Source: Marivirga tractuosa DSM 4126
GTDB taxonomy: Bacteria > Bacteroidota > Bacteroidia > Cytophagales > Cyclobacteriaceae
Assembly (NCBI RefSeq): GCF_000183425.1
Contig: NC_014759.1
Span: 3,751,001-3,815,000 of the forward strand
Reading direction: 5' to 3'
DNA: 64,000 nt
Shown: in pieces, positions 6,315 through 16,183 of the stretch
How positions within the stretch are numbered: position 1 is the first letter of the stretch
How the letters are laid out: each line of letters opens with the position of its first letter
The notes under the pieces: generated by a model
Databases searched by the model: none
Told to the model about the DNA's origin: nothing
What the model saw: only the letters and a program-made list of their open reading frames with translations
Program-made: the position numbers and the translations under genes

Positions 6315-9300
6315 ATTTTTTAATAATCTTCATTATCCTTCCTAGTTCATCTCCTACGGTGATGTAGTAAACCCCTTCTTCTAAATTAGTCAAATCTACT
6401 TCCTGACTGTCTTGAGCTTTAATCATAAAAGTTTTTACAGTTGCCCCGTTAGAAGAAACAATTGCAGCTTTCTGCTCTGGCCCTGTATAACCTCTCAAAT
6501 ACAATATTCCAGTCGTAGGGTTTGGATATAGATTAAGATCAAAAACAGCATTATCATTTGCTAAAACAGTAATAATCTCAAAATCTACTATCCCTCCTTC
6601 ATTTAGGTATACATTAATACTCAATTCAATTATTTGCTCATCGAATGGTAATTTGAAAGAAGTAGCCCCTTGTTCAAGTCCAGGGATATCAATATAAAAC
6701 TCGTAATTACCTCGAGGTATTTCTTCCATGCTAAAAGCACCCGATTCCTCAGTAACCGCGTCACTCACTATTTCTTTAGAGGCTTCATCTAAAAGGTAAA
6801 TTATTAATTCACTAATCCCTTCCCCACTTTCCAACTCACCTATTGAAAGTCTAGCATTCATCTGCTCTTCTGACTTTATTACTTGTCCGTTAATTTGACC
6901 ATTTCCATTTGATTCTCCCTTTTTGGTTTTCATCTTCATACTTAAGTCCAAATTACTATTGATGCTAAGTATTGATGCATCTTTGTTAAAACGGGTGCTA
7001 GCATAATAAGTAGGTGAGATGTCCGATGTAGTATTACCTCTTGGTATCACTTGTAAGATATAATTACCAGGAGCGACATTGCTGAATTTCAAATCTCCGT
7101 CTGTGAATGGCTTTCTTTCATAAAGTCCTCCATTTATATCAAACAGTTTTGCTAGCCCATCATCAAGTGGACTATCATCAGACCTTAAAACATTAATTGA
7201 AAGATCATATGTACCTAGCACTGTCACTGTCTTTACAACTTCTGTGCTATTTATGGTATCATTCCCTGTTTGATAAGCTTTTACATCAACTACCGATCCA
7301 TTAGTGAATACTAATTCATTATCTAGGATACTAGCTGAACCACTTTCTACTGTAAATTGAACAGCTAACCCACTCGAAGATGAGGCTACTAATGGGAAGG
7401 GTGATTGGTCCAGAGATAATGTGTCAGGTAGATTGAAGGTAATGGTTTGGTCTTCCTTAATTATCCGTGCTTTAGTCACAGCTACTTCCCATTCCTGAGT
7501 GGTACTACCATCTTGAGCGGTAACAGTATATTGAACTGCTTCTGTGAAATCTCTACTTACATTTGTATCTGGAGATATAGAAGCACCTTCTGAAATTTCT
7601 ATTTCCGGAGTTAAACTGGTAACATCCGATAAGCCCTCTACCTCAACTTCTATTTTATGATTTGAAGTATCAATAATTGCAGCTGATGTCGATGTGGCTA
7701 AATTAAAACTAACGATATCGGTTGCTGTATTTAGTTTGGAGAAAATTTCAGAGGTAAGATTTACACTACAGTCTGAAATTGTATCTGTGAGCTGTATAGC
7801 ATAAAATCCTTCACTTAAGCTATCTATTATTATTTCTTCTGAACCTGCATTTACAAATCTATTGAAAGTATCATTTACAAGGATTTCATAAACACGATTT
7901 GGTTTGCTCACTTTAATTGATATTAAGCCATTGGCTATAGTGCCAAAATCTTTATCCTCAGTCTTCAATATATTTGCAGTAAAAGAAGCTGAATCAACCA
8001 CTGTTATGGTTTCTGCCTTGGACAAACAATTTGTATTTAAATTCAAAGCCTGTACTGTATAATTACCAGCAGTTAGGCTGTCAAGTATTGGCCCCTTTTC
8101 AGAAAAATCTGTTTGATTCTTTACTTCTGAACCTTGATACCAATAAAAAGTATAATCGTTTTTAGTATCGATATCAACATCTACTTCAATTCTTCCATTA
8201 TCAGGAGAACAAGTGGTAACTGGATCCGCTGTTAGTACAATAGAAGGAGTAATCGTATTATTATTTATCGTGACAACATCTGTTATGAAGCAAGCTGTTC
8301 TAACATCGGTTACTTTAACAGTGTAATCACCTGCCGCTAAACTATCAAGCAAATATCCATTTCCTATGGAGGTATTTGTAGTGTTTGTATCTGAATACCA
8401 TTCAATTAAATAATCAGAAGAATCACCTTGAATAGCAACCGAAACACTCCCAGTGGGTGAAAGCACATCACACGAACTATTATCAGTACTAAATAGCTGT
8501 GTTATAGTGGGACTAGCAGTTTGGTTAATTTCAACAGTCGCTAATGCAGATTCACATAGAGTACTTGAATTAATAGCAATAACTGAATAAACTCCTTGGG
8601 GCAGGTTATTGATAGTATCACCTGTAAAATCTACTTCTGCTTTTTCACTACTACCCAAAAACCATTTAAAAGTATAACCAGAAGTTGAATCACCTACATT
8701 CACCATTACACTTCCTGAATTTTCATCTGAGCATATTACATCTGTTGCACTTGCAGAGGCTGTAGGGATTATTTTATCATCAGGTACTTCAATACTTTGT
8801 ATTGTTTGACAACCTGTTGCTTTCTCTGTAATTAGTACAGTGTGAACACCCGATTCTAAGTTATCGGCTTCGTGGCTATCACTTATTTTCAAACCACTAC
8901 CCACAGTATTCCCAACATACCATTCATAAGTGAAATTCCCAACGGGTTCACCTCCATTCACGGCTACAGTTAATTTACCATTCGGGTTGTCACAGTCATC
9001 ATTTCCTCTATCAACAGTTATGTCAGCAGTAATTGTTCTGACACTATCAGAAATCACTACTTGGACTGTATCCGAGGAACAACCAGCCAATTTATCAGCT
9101 GCAAAAACAGTATAAGTTCCTGCACTTAATCCTGAATAGACGGAACCCGTATAATCCGGTGTGTCATCAACGGTTGTTCCGTTAAACCAAAAGAAATCAT
9201 AATCAGCAGTCACCTCTGTTCCACCGACTAATCTAAATACTCTAGCGTCACCATTTGGAGGAACACTTCCTGCCGAGCAAGTTATATTCTTGTTAATTTC

Positions 9301-11361
9301 TGTTGAAAGAGCAAAAGGAATAGGCTTCACTTCAGCAGAAACCATGTTGTTACTATAATCACATTCCAGGAAATTTGAATTAGGAAAACTTATAGGTGTT
9401 GGTGTAGTAGAACCATTGTCGTTCAATACTACATAAAGGGTAAATTGGGCACCCGTACCATTCACCAATAGGTTATCGGCTGATTCAACATTCCCTACCG
9501 CAAAATTACTAACGGAAATATTTTCTGTATTCAACTTATTGGTTCCAGCAACTAAAGGGTCGCCATCATAAAAAGTGACTGGTATACTACCTGATAATGG
9601 AACATCCCCAATGTTTTCGAAATCGAAACTTACAGTAAAATTGTTATCGGGACAAACTGGTGCTGTTACGGAAAAAGACGATTCGATAAGATTTAATTCT
9701 GGCGCTGCATAAGCATAACAACCATCAGAAGTAAGAAAGGGTGCTTGATTTAGAAAGTTATTTAATGGGCGGTTGGGGCCAGGTGTACAAACACCAGTAG
9801 AAAATACGGTCTGATGTTTTTGCTGATTTCTTGGAACGGTCAAATCATCATTGATATTAACATTGAAATAAGCATGCTGATTCCATACCCTTCTTGCAGG
9901 TACCCAAGGTGCAGCACCGGATTTATAAATTCGTACTTCTGCCGGAGCATCTAGGCTAAGATTTCTGCCTGGCGTACTTACTTGATGGTCTTCAGTAACG
10001 CATACCACACAAATTTCCGTGGAGCCATCCGCATCCACATCGGCTACTATAGGATACTCCGTCATTGTTCTTGAACGGCAATGTTTGAGAGGGTTTATGG
10101 TACCATCTTTCCCATTGAGAATATATAAATAATCTTCATCTCTGTAAACTACTTCTGATTGACCATCACCATTAAAATCAAATAAGGTTGCTCCTGTGAT
10201 TCCTGAAGTTTCTTCATTTACTTCTGTTCTCCAAAACAATTGCCAATTTTCATCTAATGCATAAAGATATTTTCCCGAGACAAATGCAGCATTTAATTGA
10301 CCATCCCCATCTAAATCGGCAATATTTACTCTTCCTGTACCTTGTCTCCAACCAAATTCATAACCAGCTTCAGCAAAAGGGTCACTGAAAGTTTTTACAG
10401 TATTGTTGAATACATCCCAAAAGAATACGGTTGTCACATTGGAAGAATTTGCACCCGTTACAATTACGTCTAAATTACCATCCAAATTATAGTCTGCGAT
10501 AGAGGTTGTAGAGTTCTGGGGTTGCTGTCCACCTGATTTAGTTTGGTAAGGGGCAGGCATTGTAGCAAGTAAAGTTAATGTACCAGCACCTTCTGTTCTA
10601 TCTCCTAAATTCACACTATAAATATTATTCCCAATAATCAATTCTAAGTCCTCATCACCTAGTATATCCACTGCAACAGGCCCACCTGGGATTTCATTCC
10701 AGTTAGTACCGGAGGTTTCTACAATAATTGTCCCTGTACTTGGATCTCTAATTACATCTTTATAATACATTTCTGCTTGACCATCACGGTCGAAATCTGC
10801 AAAGCTTAGAAAATTAGGATCCTGATTTAGACGCTCTGAAGTCCAAATAGGATTTAGTTCACAATCAAAAGAGCTGATATTGTAATTATCAACACTGTTG
10901 ACATTTACTATAAATACTTCTCCGCAATTATCATCTTGAAGATTGACCATTGCGGCATTAGTAAAAGAGGGGTTATTTGTTGTTCTTTCATATTTAACAG
11001 TAGCATCATCACCATTTAAAAGAAAAATTTTGTCATCATATTGATTGGTTGTCAAAATTTCAGGAATTCCATCTCTATCTAAATCCCCTAAGGCCATACT
11101 ACTCAATGAAGTTGTTACATCGTTACGAGATTTTGTTCCTAATGCTAGCTCAAAAACTGGAAATTCTGATGGTTCTGCTTGGCATGAGGCATCATTACCC
11201 ATGTAAAAGCCATCACAAGCTGCATCTGACACACAATCTCCATCAAAACAGTCGATGAAGCCATCGCCATCATTGTCAATGCCATCATCGCAAATTTCTT
11301 GAGCGTTGCTAAAATTATAGGATATGAACGAAAGGACTAAAAATGTTATTAATTTTTTCAA
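6313..11361 (-). CDS. Giant secreted T9SS cargo protein, FG-GAP + SprB-like repeats
   Basis: A 1682-residue exported protein. Order of parts: signal peptide (about 1-20); an Asp-rich calcium-type motif 'DDGIDNDGDGFIDCFDGDC' (about 24-42); FG-GAP/VCBS-like propeller units such as 'GDLDRDGIPEI' and 'VADVDADGSTEI' (about 85-480); a CARDB-like domain (about 554-680); six SprB/Ig-like repeats of 80-90 residues, each with a C-x-G or C-x-N segment and an 'L(S/A)AGTYTV' strand (about 684-1210); a DUF5018-like domain (about 1217-1305); a further Ig-like unit; carboxypeptidase-regulatory-like units (about 1384-1600); and a T9SS type A sorting domain 'LNLYPNPTTGILYLRG' to the C-terminus. It should be displayed on the cell surface, possibly in adhesion or gliding (inference). 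It is monocistronic with a clear promoter. Confidence 0.93.
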   Translation of the reverse strand: MKKLITFLVLSFISYNFSNAQEICDDGIDNDGDGFIDCFDGDCVSDAACDGFYMGNDASCQAEPSEFPVFELALGTKSRNDVTTSLSSMALGDLDRDGIPEILTTNQYDDKIFLLNGDDATVKYERTTNNPSFTNAAMVNLQDDNCGEVFIVNVNSVDNYNISSFDCELNPIWTSERLNQDPNFLSFADFDRDGQAEMYYKDVIRDPSTGTIIVETSGTNWNEIPGGPVAVDILGDEDLELIIGNNIYSVNLGDRTEGAGTLTLLATMPAPYQTKSGGQQPQNSTTSIADYNLDGNLDVIVTGANSSNVTTVFFWDVFNNTVKTFSDPFAEAGYEFGWRQGTGRVNIADLDGDGQLNAAFVSGKYLYALDENWQLFWRTEVNEETSGITGATLFDFNGDGQSEVVYRDEDYLYILNGKDGTINPLKHCRSRTMTEYPIVADVDADGSTEICVVCVTEDHQVSTPGRNLSLDAPAEVRIYKSGAAPWVPARRVWNQHAYFNVNINDDLTVPRNQQKHQTVFSTGVCTPGPNRPLNNFLNQAPFLTSDGCYAYAAPELNLIESSFSVTAPVCPDNNFTVSFDFENIGDVPLSGSIPVTFYDGDPLVAGTNKLNTENISVSNFAVGNVESADNLLVNGTGAQFTLYVVLNDNGSTTPTPISFPNSNFLECDYSNNMVSAEVKPIPFALSTEINKNITCSAGSVPPNGDARVFRLVGGTEVTADYDFFWFNGTTVDDTPDYTGSVYSGLSAGTYTVFAADKLAGCSSDTVQVVISDSVRTITADITVDRGNDDCDNPNGKLTVAVNGGEPVGNFTYEWYVGNTVGSGLKISDSHEADNLESGVHTVLITEKATGCQTIQSIEVPDDKIIPTASASATDVICSDENSGSVMVNVGDSTSGYTFKWFLGSSEKAEVDFTGDTINNLPQGVYSVIAINSSTLCESALATVEINQTASPTITQLFSTDNSSCDVLSPTGSVSVAIQGDSSDYLIEWYSDTNTTNTSIGNGYLLDSLAAGDYTVKVTDVRTACFITDVVTINNNTITPSIVLTADPVTTCSPDNGRIEVDVDIDTKNDYTFYWYQGSEVKNQTDFSEKGPILDSLTAGNYTVQALNLNTNCLSKAETITVVDSASFTANILKTEDKDFGTIANGLISIKVSKPNRVYEILVNDTFNRFVNAGSEEIIIDSLSEGFYAIQLTDTISDCSVNLTSEIFSKLNTATDIVSFNLATSTSAAIIDTSNHKIEVEVEGLSDVTSLTPEIEISEGASISPDTNVSRDFTEAVQYTVTAQDGSTTQEWEVAVTKARIIKEDQTITFNLPDTLSLDQSPFPLVASSSSGLAVQFTVESGSASILDNELVFTNGSVVDVKAYQTGNDTINSTEVVKTVTVLGTYDLSINVLRSDDSPLDDGLAKLFDINGGLYERKPFTDGDLKFSNVAPGNYILQVIPRGNTTSDISPTYYASTRFNKDASILSINSNLDLSMKMKTKKGESNGNGQINGQVIKSEEQMNARLSIGELESGEGISELIIYLLDEASKEIVSDAVTEESGAFSMEEIPRGNYEFYIDIPGLEQGATSFKLPFDEQIIELSINVYLNEGGIVDFEIITVLANDNAVFDLNLYPNPTTGILYLRGYTGPEQKAAIVSSNGATVKTFMIKAQDSQEVDLTNLEEGVYYITVGDELGRIMKIIKK

Positions 11362-11735
11362 TGCAATTATATTTTAAAGGATAATATGAGGTAGAGATTT
11401 TGATAATTGGTAATGTGCTAATTGTCAAGTATTATATATACAAAGGTAGTTCAATTTTTAGTTAGAAAAAAGGATTGTTTAATTGTAAGTAGGGTATAAT
11501 GCTATATGTTACCTATACCTTGAAATACGGGTTTGAAAGTGGTTTTTCCATGAGAATTTACAATCCTGCATTTTATTTTTTTTGTAATTTATTTATAACA
11601 AGTATTATTAAAGCAGTTAGAAATTGGTTGATTATCTCCAACACTACTTGTCAAGAATTAATACCGACTATCATAAATTTATTGGACTATTAGTATAAAT
11701 AGAGTTCAGTTCTTTCTTTTGCAACAAACATTAAT
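11362..11735. other. Divergent promoter region
   Basis: A 374-bp AT-rich spacer between the divergent T9SS cargo gene and the TonB receptor gene. It holds a good minus-strand promoter at 11441-11471. I see no equally good plus-strand promoter and no RNA gene. A 64-codon frame at 11499-11693 lacks protein-like features and is not called. Confidence 0.6.
11441..11471 (-). promoter_or_regulatory. Bacteroidota-type promoter for T9SS cargo gene
   Basis: On the minus strand TACCTTTG (11448-11441) matches the -7 consensus TAnnTTTG exactly. A TTTT stretch lies 19-20 nt further upstream (about 11468-11471) at the -33 position. The start codon at 11361 would follow a leader of about 75 nt. Confidence 0.6.
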
Positions 11736-14090
11736 ATGCGATCAGTAATTTTTATTTTTATTCTGTTTTTTTTTCAAAATGCTGGTTTTTCCTTTCAACA
11801 AAGTACTTACACAGTTTCGGGTGTAATTATTGATGCTAATACGAAGGAATCAGTAGTTGGAGCTTCCATTTCTTGGGATGATGGAACGGAAGGAGTAATT
11901 GCTGACGTAAACGGAAGGTTTTCTTTCCTTTTAGAAAAAGGAACATATACTATTAAGTTTTCTGCTGTTGGTAAAAAAACTATTGAAAAAAGGGTTGAAG
12001 TTACTCGGAATGTTGAGTTGAAAATTCAGATGGAAGAGGATGTTAAGCAATTGTCTGAGATTACGGTCAGGGCCAAAGGTGAGGTTTCAAATTTGAAATC
12101 GGCATCAATGGGGATTGAGCGATTATCCATTAAATCTATCAAAAAAATTCCTCCCATGATGGGAGAAGTTGATGTAATTAAAAGCATCATTACATTACCA
12201 GGCATAAGCTCCGTTGGAGAAGGCGCTGGAGGCATAAATGTTAGAGGAGGTTCTGTTGGGCAAAATTTAGTGTTGTTGGATGGAGCACCTATATATTTTA
12301 CTTCACATTTATTTGGTTTCTTTTCAGTTTTTAATCAAGATGTAGTTGAGGGTGTAACGCTCTACAAAGGAAGTATTCCTGCCCGATATGGTGGTAGAAT
12401 TTCGTCAGTACTTGCTGTTGAAACGCAAGATCCTATTAAAGATTCTTTGATAGTTAGTGGTGGAGTTGGATTGATTTCTAGCAGGCTTACTTTACAAACT
12501 CCAATTATTAAGGATAAATTGGGAGTCATGGTTTCTGGTCGCAGCACCTATTCAGATTGGTTATTAAAATCGACTAATAACCCACAGATTGAAAATAGCA
12601 GTGCATCCTTTTATGATCTAAACTCTAAAATTAGCTGGAGATCGGGAAATAGGAGCAGGTTTAGTTTTTCTGCCTACCACGGTGCTGATAAATTTGCTTT
12701 TTCCCCGGACACAACTTATAGATACGGTAATAGTTCATCAACACTTATGCATCAATATGAAGTAAACGAGATTTTTAATGTTACAAGTTTGATTTCCTAT
12801 GCTAATAATTTCTCCAATGTGATCGGTAGCTTTAGTAATCAAGATTTTTTATTAGAAATCGGAAGTGAAAGCAAAGCTGCAAAAGTTTATATGGGAGCTG
12901 ATTTAGCAAGACATTATTTTGAATGGGGAGCGGAATTGAACCAATATGAATTAAACCCTGGTCAATTGAAACCAACTAATGCTGAATCAATAATTAATAA
13001 AAAAGAGCTTGAATTGGATTACGGAAGAGAATGGGGCTTTTTTGTAGAGGATGATATCGATATTGTTAAATTTAAATTTATCATTGGAATGAGATACAGT
13101 CTATTTCATAAATTAGGACCTTTTACAACTCATACTTATCAAGAGGGTAGAACCAAATCTCCTCAGAGTATCACCGATACCAAAATATATAGTAAAAACG
13201 AAAAAATTGTTACTTATGGTGGTTTTGAGCCTAGATTCTCATTGAATTATGAAATAAGTGAAGTTCAATCCATCAAAATTGGCTACCAAAGAACTAGGCA
13301 ATACATGCATCTGATAGCTAATAATGCAGCTGTGGTCCCAACAGATATATATAAATTAAGTAATCGACATATTCAACCACAGATTGGTGATCAGATTTCT
13401 TTGGGCTTCTTCCAAAATTTTAAAAATGGCGGGTTTGAAACATCTATGGAGGTTTATTATAAAAACATAGAAAATTCAATTGACTATAAAGAAGGAGCTA
13501 ATTTGCTTTTGAATGAATTTTTAGAATCGGAAATAGTAAACGGTAGGGGATATTCGTATGGCGCTGAACTGTCGATTAATAAAACTAAAGGAGATTTAAC
13601 AGGAAGATTGAGTTATACTTATTCTCGTTCTCTTTTTCAACCTGACGGTAGATTTGAAGAGGAAAATATCAACAACGGAAATCCGTACCCGGCTTATTTT
13701 GATAAACCACACGATTTAACTTCTATATTATCCTATCAATTATCCGATGATTGGACTTTAAGCGGTAATTTCACATATAGCACTGGACGACCTGTAAGTA
13801 TTCCTATCAGTAAATATGAGGTAGGAGCCATAGCAGTGGCGGAATTTTCTGAAAGAAATCAATATAGAATACCTGATTATCATAGGCTGGATTTAGCATT
13901 GACTTATGATCCACAAAGCACTAATAAGCAATTAAGAAGTAGTTGGACTTTTGGTCTTTATAATGTTTATGGCAGGAAAAATCCTTTTTCAGTTTTTTTC
14001 AGAGATCAGAATGGAGCTCCACCACAAGCTTATCGCTTGTCCATCTTAGGAATACCATTTCCTTCTGTTACTTATAATTTCAGTTTTTAG
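11736..14090 (+). CDS. TonB-dependent outer-membrane receptor
   Basis: A 784-residue outer-membrane transporter with a signal peptide (about 1-20), a carboxypeptidase-D-like regulatory domain (about 25-105, 'VSGVIIDANTKESVVGASI'), a plug domain with 'GGINVRGGSVGQNLVLLDGAP' (split: GGINVRGGSVG / QNLVLLDGAP, about 166-186) and 'LYKGSIPARYGGRISSVL', then a beta-barrel ending in aromatic 'YNFSF'. Barrel strands such as 'FFQNFKNGGFETSMEVYYKN' are visible. It is smaller than classical SusC proteins and belongs to the subgroup paired with DUF4249 lipoproteins. The partner gene starts 1 bp after its stop, so the two are translationally close. The substrate is unknown; transport would be energised by TonB-ExbBD. 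Confidence 0.93.
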   Translation: MRSVIFIFILFFFQNAGFSFQQSTYTVSGVIIDANTKESVVGASISWDDGTEGVIADVNGRFSFLLEKGTYTIKFSAVGKKTIEKRVEVTRNVELKIQMEEDVKQLSEITVRAKGEVSNLKSASMGIERLSIKSIKKIPPMMGEVDVIKSIITLPGISSVGEGAGGINVRGGSVGQNLVLLDGAPIYFTSHLFGFFSVFNQDVVEGVTLYKGSIPARYGGRISSVLAVETQDPIKDSLIVSGGVGLISSRLTLQTPIIKDKLGVMVSGRSTYSDWLLKSTNNPQIENSSASFYDLNSKISWRSGNRSRFSFSAYHGADKFAFSPDTTYRYGNSSSTLMHQYEVNEIFNVTSLISYANNFSNVIGSFSNQDFLLEIGSESKAAKVYMGADLARHYFEWGAELNQYELNPGQLKPTNAESIINKKELELDYGREWGFFVEDDIDIVKFKFIIGMRYSLFHKLGPFTTHTYQEGRTKSPQSITDTKIYSKNEKIVTYGGFEPRFSLNYEISEVQSIKIGYQRTRQYMHLIANNAAVVPTDIYKLSNRHIQPQIGDQISLGFFQNFKNGGFETSMEVYYKNIENSIDYKEGANLLLNEFLESEIVNGRGYSYGAELSINKTKGDLTGRLSYTYSRSLFQPDGRFEEENINNGNPYPAYFDKPHDLTSILSYQLSDDWTLSGNFTYSTGRPVSIPISKYEVGAIAVAEFSERNQYRIPDYHRLDLALTYDPQSTNKQLRSSWTFGLYNVYGRKNPFSVFFRDQNGAPPQAYRLSILGIPFPSVTYNFSF

Positions 14091-14091
14091 T

Positions 14092-15120
14092 ATGAAGTTT
14101 CTTAAATTAATTGGTTTTCTTTTTTTTCTCAGTGGCTGTATTGATCCATTAGATATTGAAGTTGAAGATAAAAATGGTCGTTTAGTTGTGATCGCTGAAA
14201 TTACTAATCTGAACGAATCCTACAATGTAACCTTACAAAGAACTGCTGATTACGAAACATTAGTAAACCCAAAAGAAACCGGTGCCAAAGTTAGTGTTTT
14301 TGATGAGCAGGGAAATGAATATTCTTTTATCGAAAGAAAAGCAGGCAAGTATTGGTCTTGCCCCTCTGAGTTTATAGGAGAAGTGGGCAAGGATTACGTA
14401 TTGAGAATTGAAACTATGGATGGTAGTATTTATGAATCTGATGTAGAAACACTTTTACCTACAGGCCAAGTCGATTCAGTTTATTATGTGAAGAGCTCCA
14501 GGGAAAGAGAGGTAAACGGGGATACATATATTGAAAAAGGGGTGAAAATTTATAGTAATTTCCGAGATAATGAGGAAAAGGAATTTTTCAGAATCGATTG
14601 GCAAGGAACTTATAAATTTCGTTCAGCACCTATGGATAATAATAATCGATATTGCTGGAATACAGAATTTTCAAAATTTGATATCAAACTTCATGATGAT
14701 CAGTTCACAAATAACAGTTTGATTACGGATTATCAAATTACTTTTCTACCCGATGGATTGCGGTTTACTGAAGACTATAGTTTTCAAGTACAATTGAAAA
14801 CTATGAATCAAGGTGCTTACCAATTTTGGGATCTAATTAAGCAGCAATTTGAAAATGATGGTTCAATATTTAGTGCGCTGCCCGCTCAGATAGAGAGTAA
14901 CATCAATTCAATAACAAACCCAAAAGAGAAAGTTTTAGGTTATTTTATTGTTTCAGGAGTGAGTACCAAAAGAATTCGAATTCCTGCTTCTGCCTTGACT
15001 GGAATAAACGAGGCAGCACTATCTTGTAATCAATTTAGACCCTCTGACCCGCTTCCAGAATATTGCTATGATTGTGCAAAATATCAAAACAGTACTAGTG
15101 AAAGGCCCTCTTTTTGGTGA
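14092..15120 (+). CDS. DUF4249 family lipoprotein, receptor partner
   Basis: A 342-residue lipoprotein with signal 'LIGFLFFLSGC' (Cys16). The N-terminal part 'VVIAEITNLNESYNVTLQRTADY' (split: VVIAEITNLN / ESYNVTLQRTADY) and the C-terminal 'YCYDCAKYQNSTSERPSFW' are the family marks of DUF4249. Such proteins sit next to TonB-dependent receptors and probably act as a surface lid or substrate-binding partner, by analogy with SusD (inference). It starts 1 bp after the receptor's stop. No terminator separates it from the convergent HIT gene, which ends 10 bp away. Confidence 0.9.
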   Translation: MKFLKLIGFLFFLSGCIDPLDIEVEDKNGRLVVIAEITNLNESYNVTLQRTADYETLVNPKETGAKVSVFDEQGNEYSFIERKAGKYWSCPSEFIGEVGKDYVLRIETMDGSIYESDVETLLPTGQVDSVYYVKSSREREVNGDTYIEKGVKIYSNFRDNEEKEFFRIDWQGTYKFRSAPMDNNNRYCWNTEFSKFDIKLHDDQFTNNSLITDYQITFLPDGLRFTEDYSFQVQLKTMNQGAYQFWDLIKQQFENDGSIFSALPAQIESNINSITNPKEKVLGYFIVSGVSTKRIRIPASALTGINEAALSCNQFRPSDPLPEYCYDCAKYQNSTSERPSFW

Positions 15121-15130
15121 AATATTGTAG

Positions 15131-15526
15131 CTATTTGAGATTAGCTTTAATCTTCTTTGCGGTATTTTCTAGCGCTTCTTGAGATGGATTTAATTTCCCT
15201 TTGCTGAAATTTATATCATCCATAGAGTTCATTGGTACCAAGTGAACATGCACATGAGGTACTTCAAGGCCAATTACTGCAACGCCAACTCTTGTGCATT
15301 TGATTGATTTGTCTATAGCCTTTGCTACTTTCTTGGCAAATAAATGCAATCCTGAAAGGACATCATCTTCTAAATCAAAAATATAGTCAGTTTCTTGTTT
15401 AGGAACCACTAAGACATGACCTTCTACCAATGGGTTAATATCCAAAAAAGCAATATAGTTATCATTTTCAGCCACTATATGCCCTGGTATCTCTCTATTA
15501 ATGATTTTTGTGAAAATACTTGCCAT
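15131..15526 (-). CDS. HIT family nucleotide hydrolase/transferase
   Basis: A 131-residue histidine-triad protein. The catalytic triad motif HVHVHLVP is at residues 91-98 (His91, His93, His95), preceded by 'LDINPLVEGHVLVVPK' (28-43), typical of the purine-nucleoside phosphoramidase (HINT) branch. The expected activity is hydrolysis of nucleoside 5'-phosphoramidates or nucleotidyl adducts in the cytoplasm. It follows greA on the same strand, with a hairpin between them that may reduce read-through. Length and motif are complete. Confidence 0.95.
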   Translation of the reverse strand: MASIFTKIINREIPGHIVAENDNYIAFLDINPLVEGHVLVVPKQETDYIFDLEDDVLSGLHLFAKKVAKAIDKSIKCTRVGVAVIGLEVPHVHVHLVPMNSMDDINFSKGKLNPSQEALENTAKKIKANLK

Positions 15527-15542
15527 AATATTGATGATTTAT

Positions 15543-15571
15543 AAAGAGCCGATTAAAATTTTCGGCTCTTT
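15543..15571. terminator. Hairpin between greA and HIT genes
   Basis: AAAGAGCCGA and TCGGCTCTTT form a perfect 10-bp stem around a short AT loop, directly after the greA stop codon (15578, minus strand), with A/T-rich tails. It acts as terminator or attenuator between greA and the HIT gene. Confidence 0.75.
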
Positions 15572-15577
15572 CAATAA

Positions 15578-16051
15578 TTACATACTAATATCTAAAATTT
15601 CAAATTCCATTTTACCGGCAGGAGCATCAACTTCAGCGATTTCTCCTACTTTTTTACCCATAATTCCTTTTCCAATAGGCGATTTGATAGAGATTTTCCC
15701 TTCTTTCAAATTTGCTTCTTCTTCAGAAACCATGGTATAAGTCACTTCCATTCCATTCTTTTTATTCTTAATCTTGGCTTTTGTTAATAGGCCAACCTTG
15801 GAAGTGTCCACATCGGATTCCTTGATAACCCTTGCATTTGCCACAACGGTTTCCAATTTATTTATTTTCATTTCAAGTAAACCTTGAGCCTCTTTAGCAG
15901 CATCATATTCTGCATTCTCGCTTAAGTCTCCTTTGTCCCTGGCTTCGGCTATGTCAGCTGAAGCTTTTGGTCTTTCCACGGTTTTTAAATGATGGAGTTC
16001 TTCCTTCATTTTTCTTAAACCCTCTTCTGTGTAGTATGATACTTTACTCAT
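15578..16051 (-). CDS. greA: Transcription elongation factor GreA
   Basis: A 157-residue protein of normal GreA length. The N-terminal coiled-coil finger (about 1-75) carries the tip acids Asp42 and Glu45 in 'GDLSENAEYDAAKE', which place the metal for RNA cleavage in backtracked polymerase. The C-terminal FKBP-like domain contains 'ISIKSPIGKGIMGKKVGE' (about 122-139). It rescues arrested RNA polymerase. A promoter-like element and a terminator-like hairpin lie in its upstream region (16087-16166), so it may be controlled by early termination. Confidence 0.97.
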   Translation of the reverse strand: MSKVSYYTEEGLRKMKEELHHLKTVERPKASADIAEARDKGDLSENAEYDAAKEAQGLLEMKINKLETVVANARVIKESDVDTSKVGLLTKAKIKNKKNGMEVTYTMVSEEEANLKEGKISIKSPIGKGIMGKKVGEIAEVDAPAGKMEFEILDISM

Positions 16052-16086
16052 CGTTATTAAAAATTGAGATTTCTATAAAATAAAAA

Positions 16087-16110
16087 ACGGCACAGTTTTG
16101 CATGAGCCGT
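16087..16110 (-). terminator. Terminator-like hairpin upstream of greA
   Basis: On the minus strand ACGGCTCA pairs with TGTGCCGT (one mismatch) and is followed by a TTTTTTATTTTA tract. It may end the pentapeptide-repeat transcript. If the promoter at 16135-16166 is used, it lies inside the greA leader about 35 nt before the start codon. Confidence 0.65.
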
Positions 16111-16134
16111 CTATCTTGTTTCTGAATATTTATA

Positions 16135-16166
16135 CAAATATATGAGAATTATATATTGAAAACAAG
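16135..16166 (-). promoter_or_regulatory. Candidate greA promoter
   Basis: Minus-strand TATATTTG (16142-16135) matches the -7 consensus exactly, with CTTG 20 nt upstream at 16166-16163 as the -33 box. It lies after the pentapeptide gene's stop (16184) and before the hairpin at 16087-16110, so transcripts would start near 16128. Confidence 0.5.
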
Positions 16167-16183
16167 ATGGAGGAGCTAACGTT

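Noticed and set aside
11499..11693. 64-codon frame between the divergent T9SS and TonB genes
   Set aside because: It lies in a promoter region, has low complexity and hydrophobic composition, and no family resemblance.
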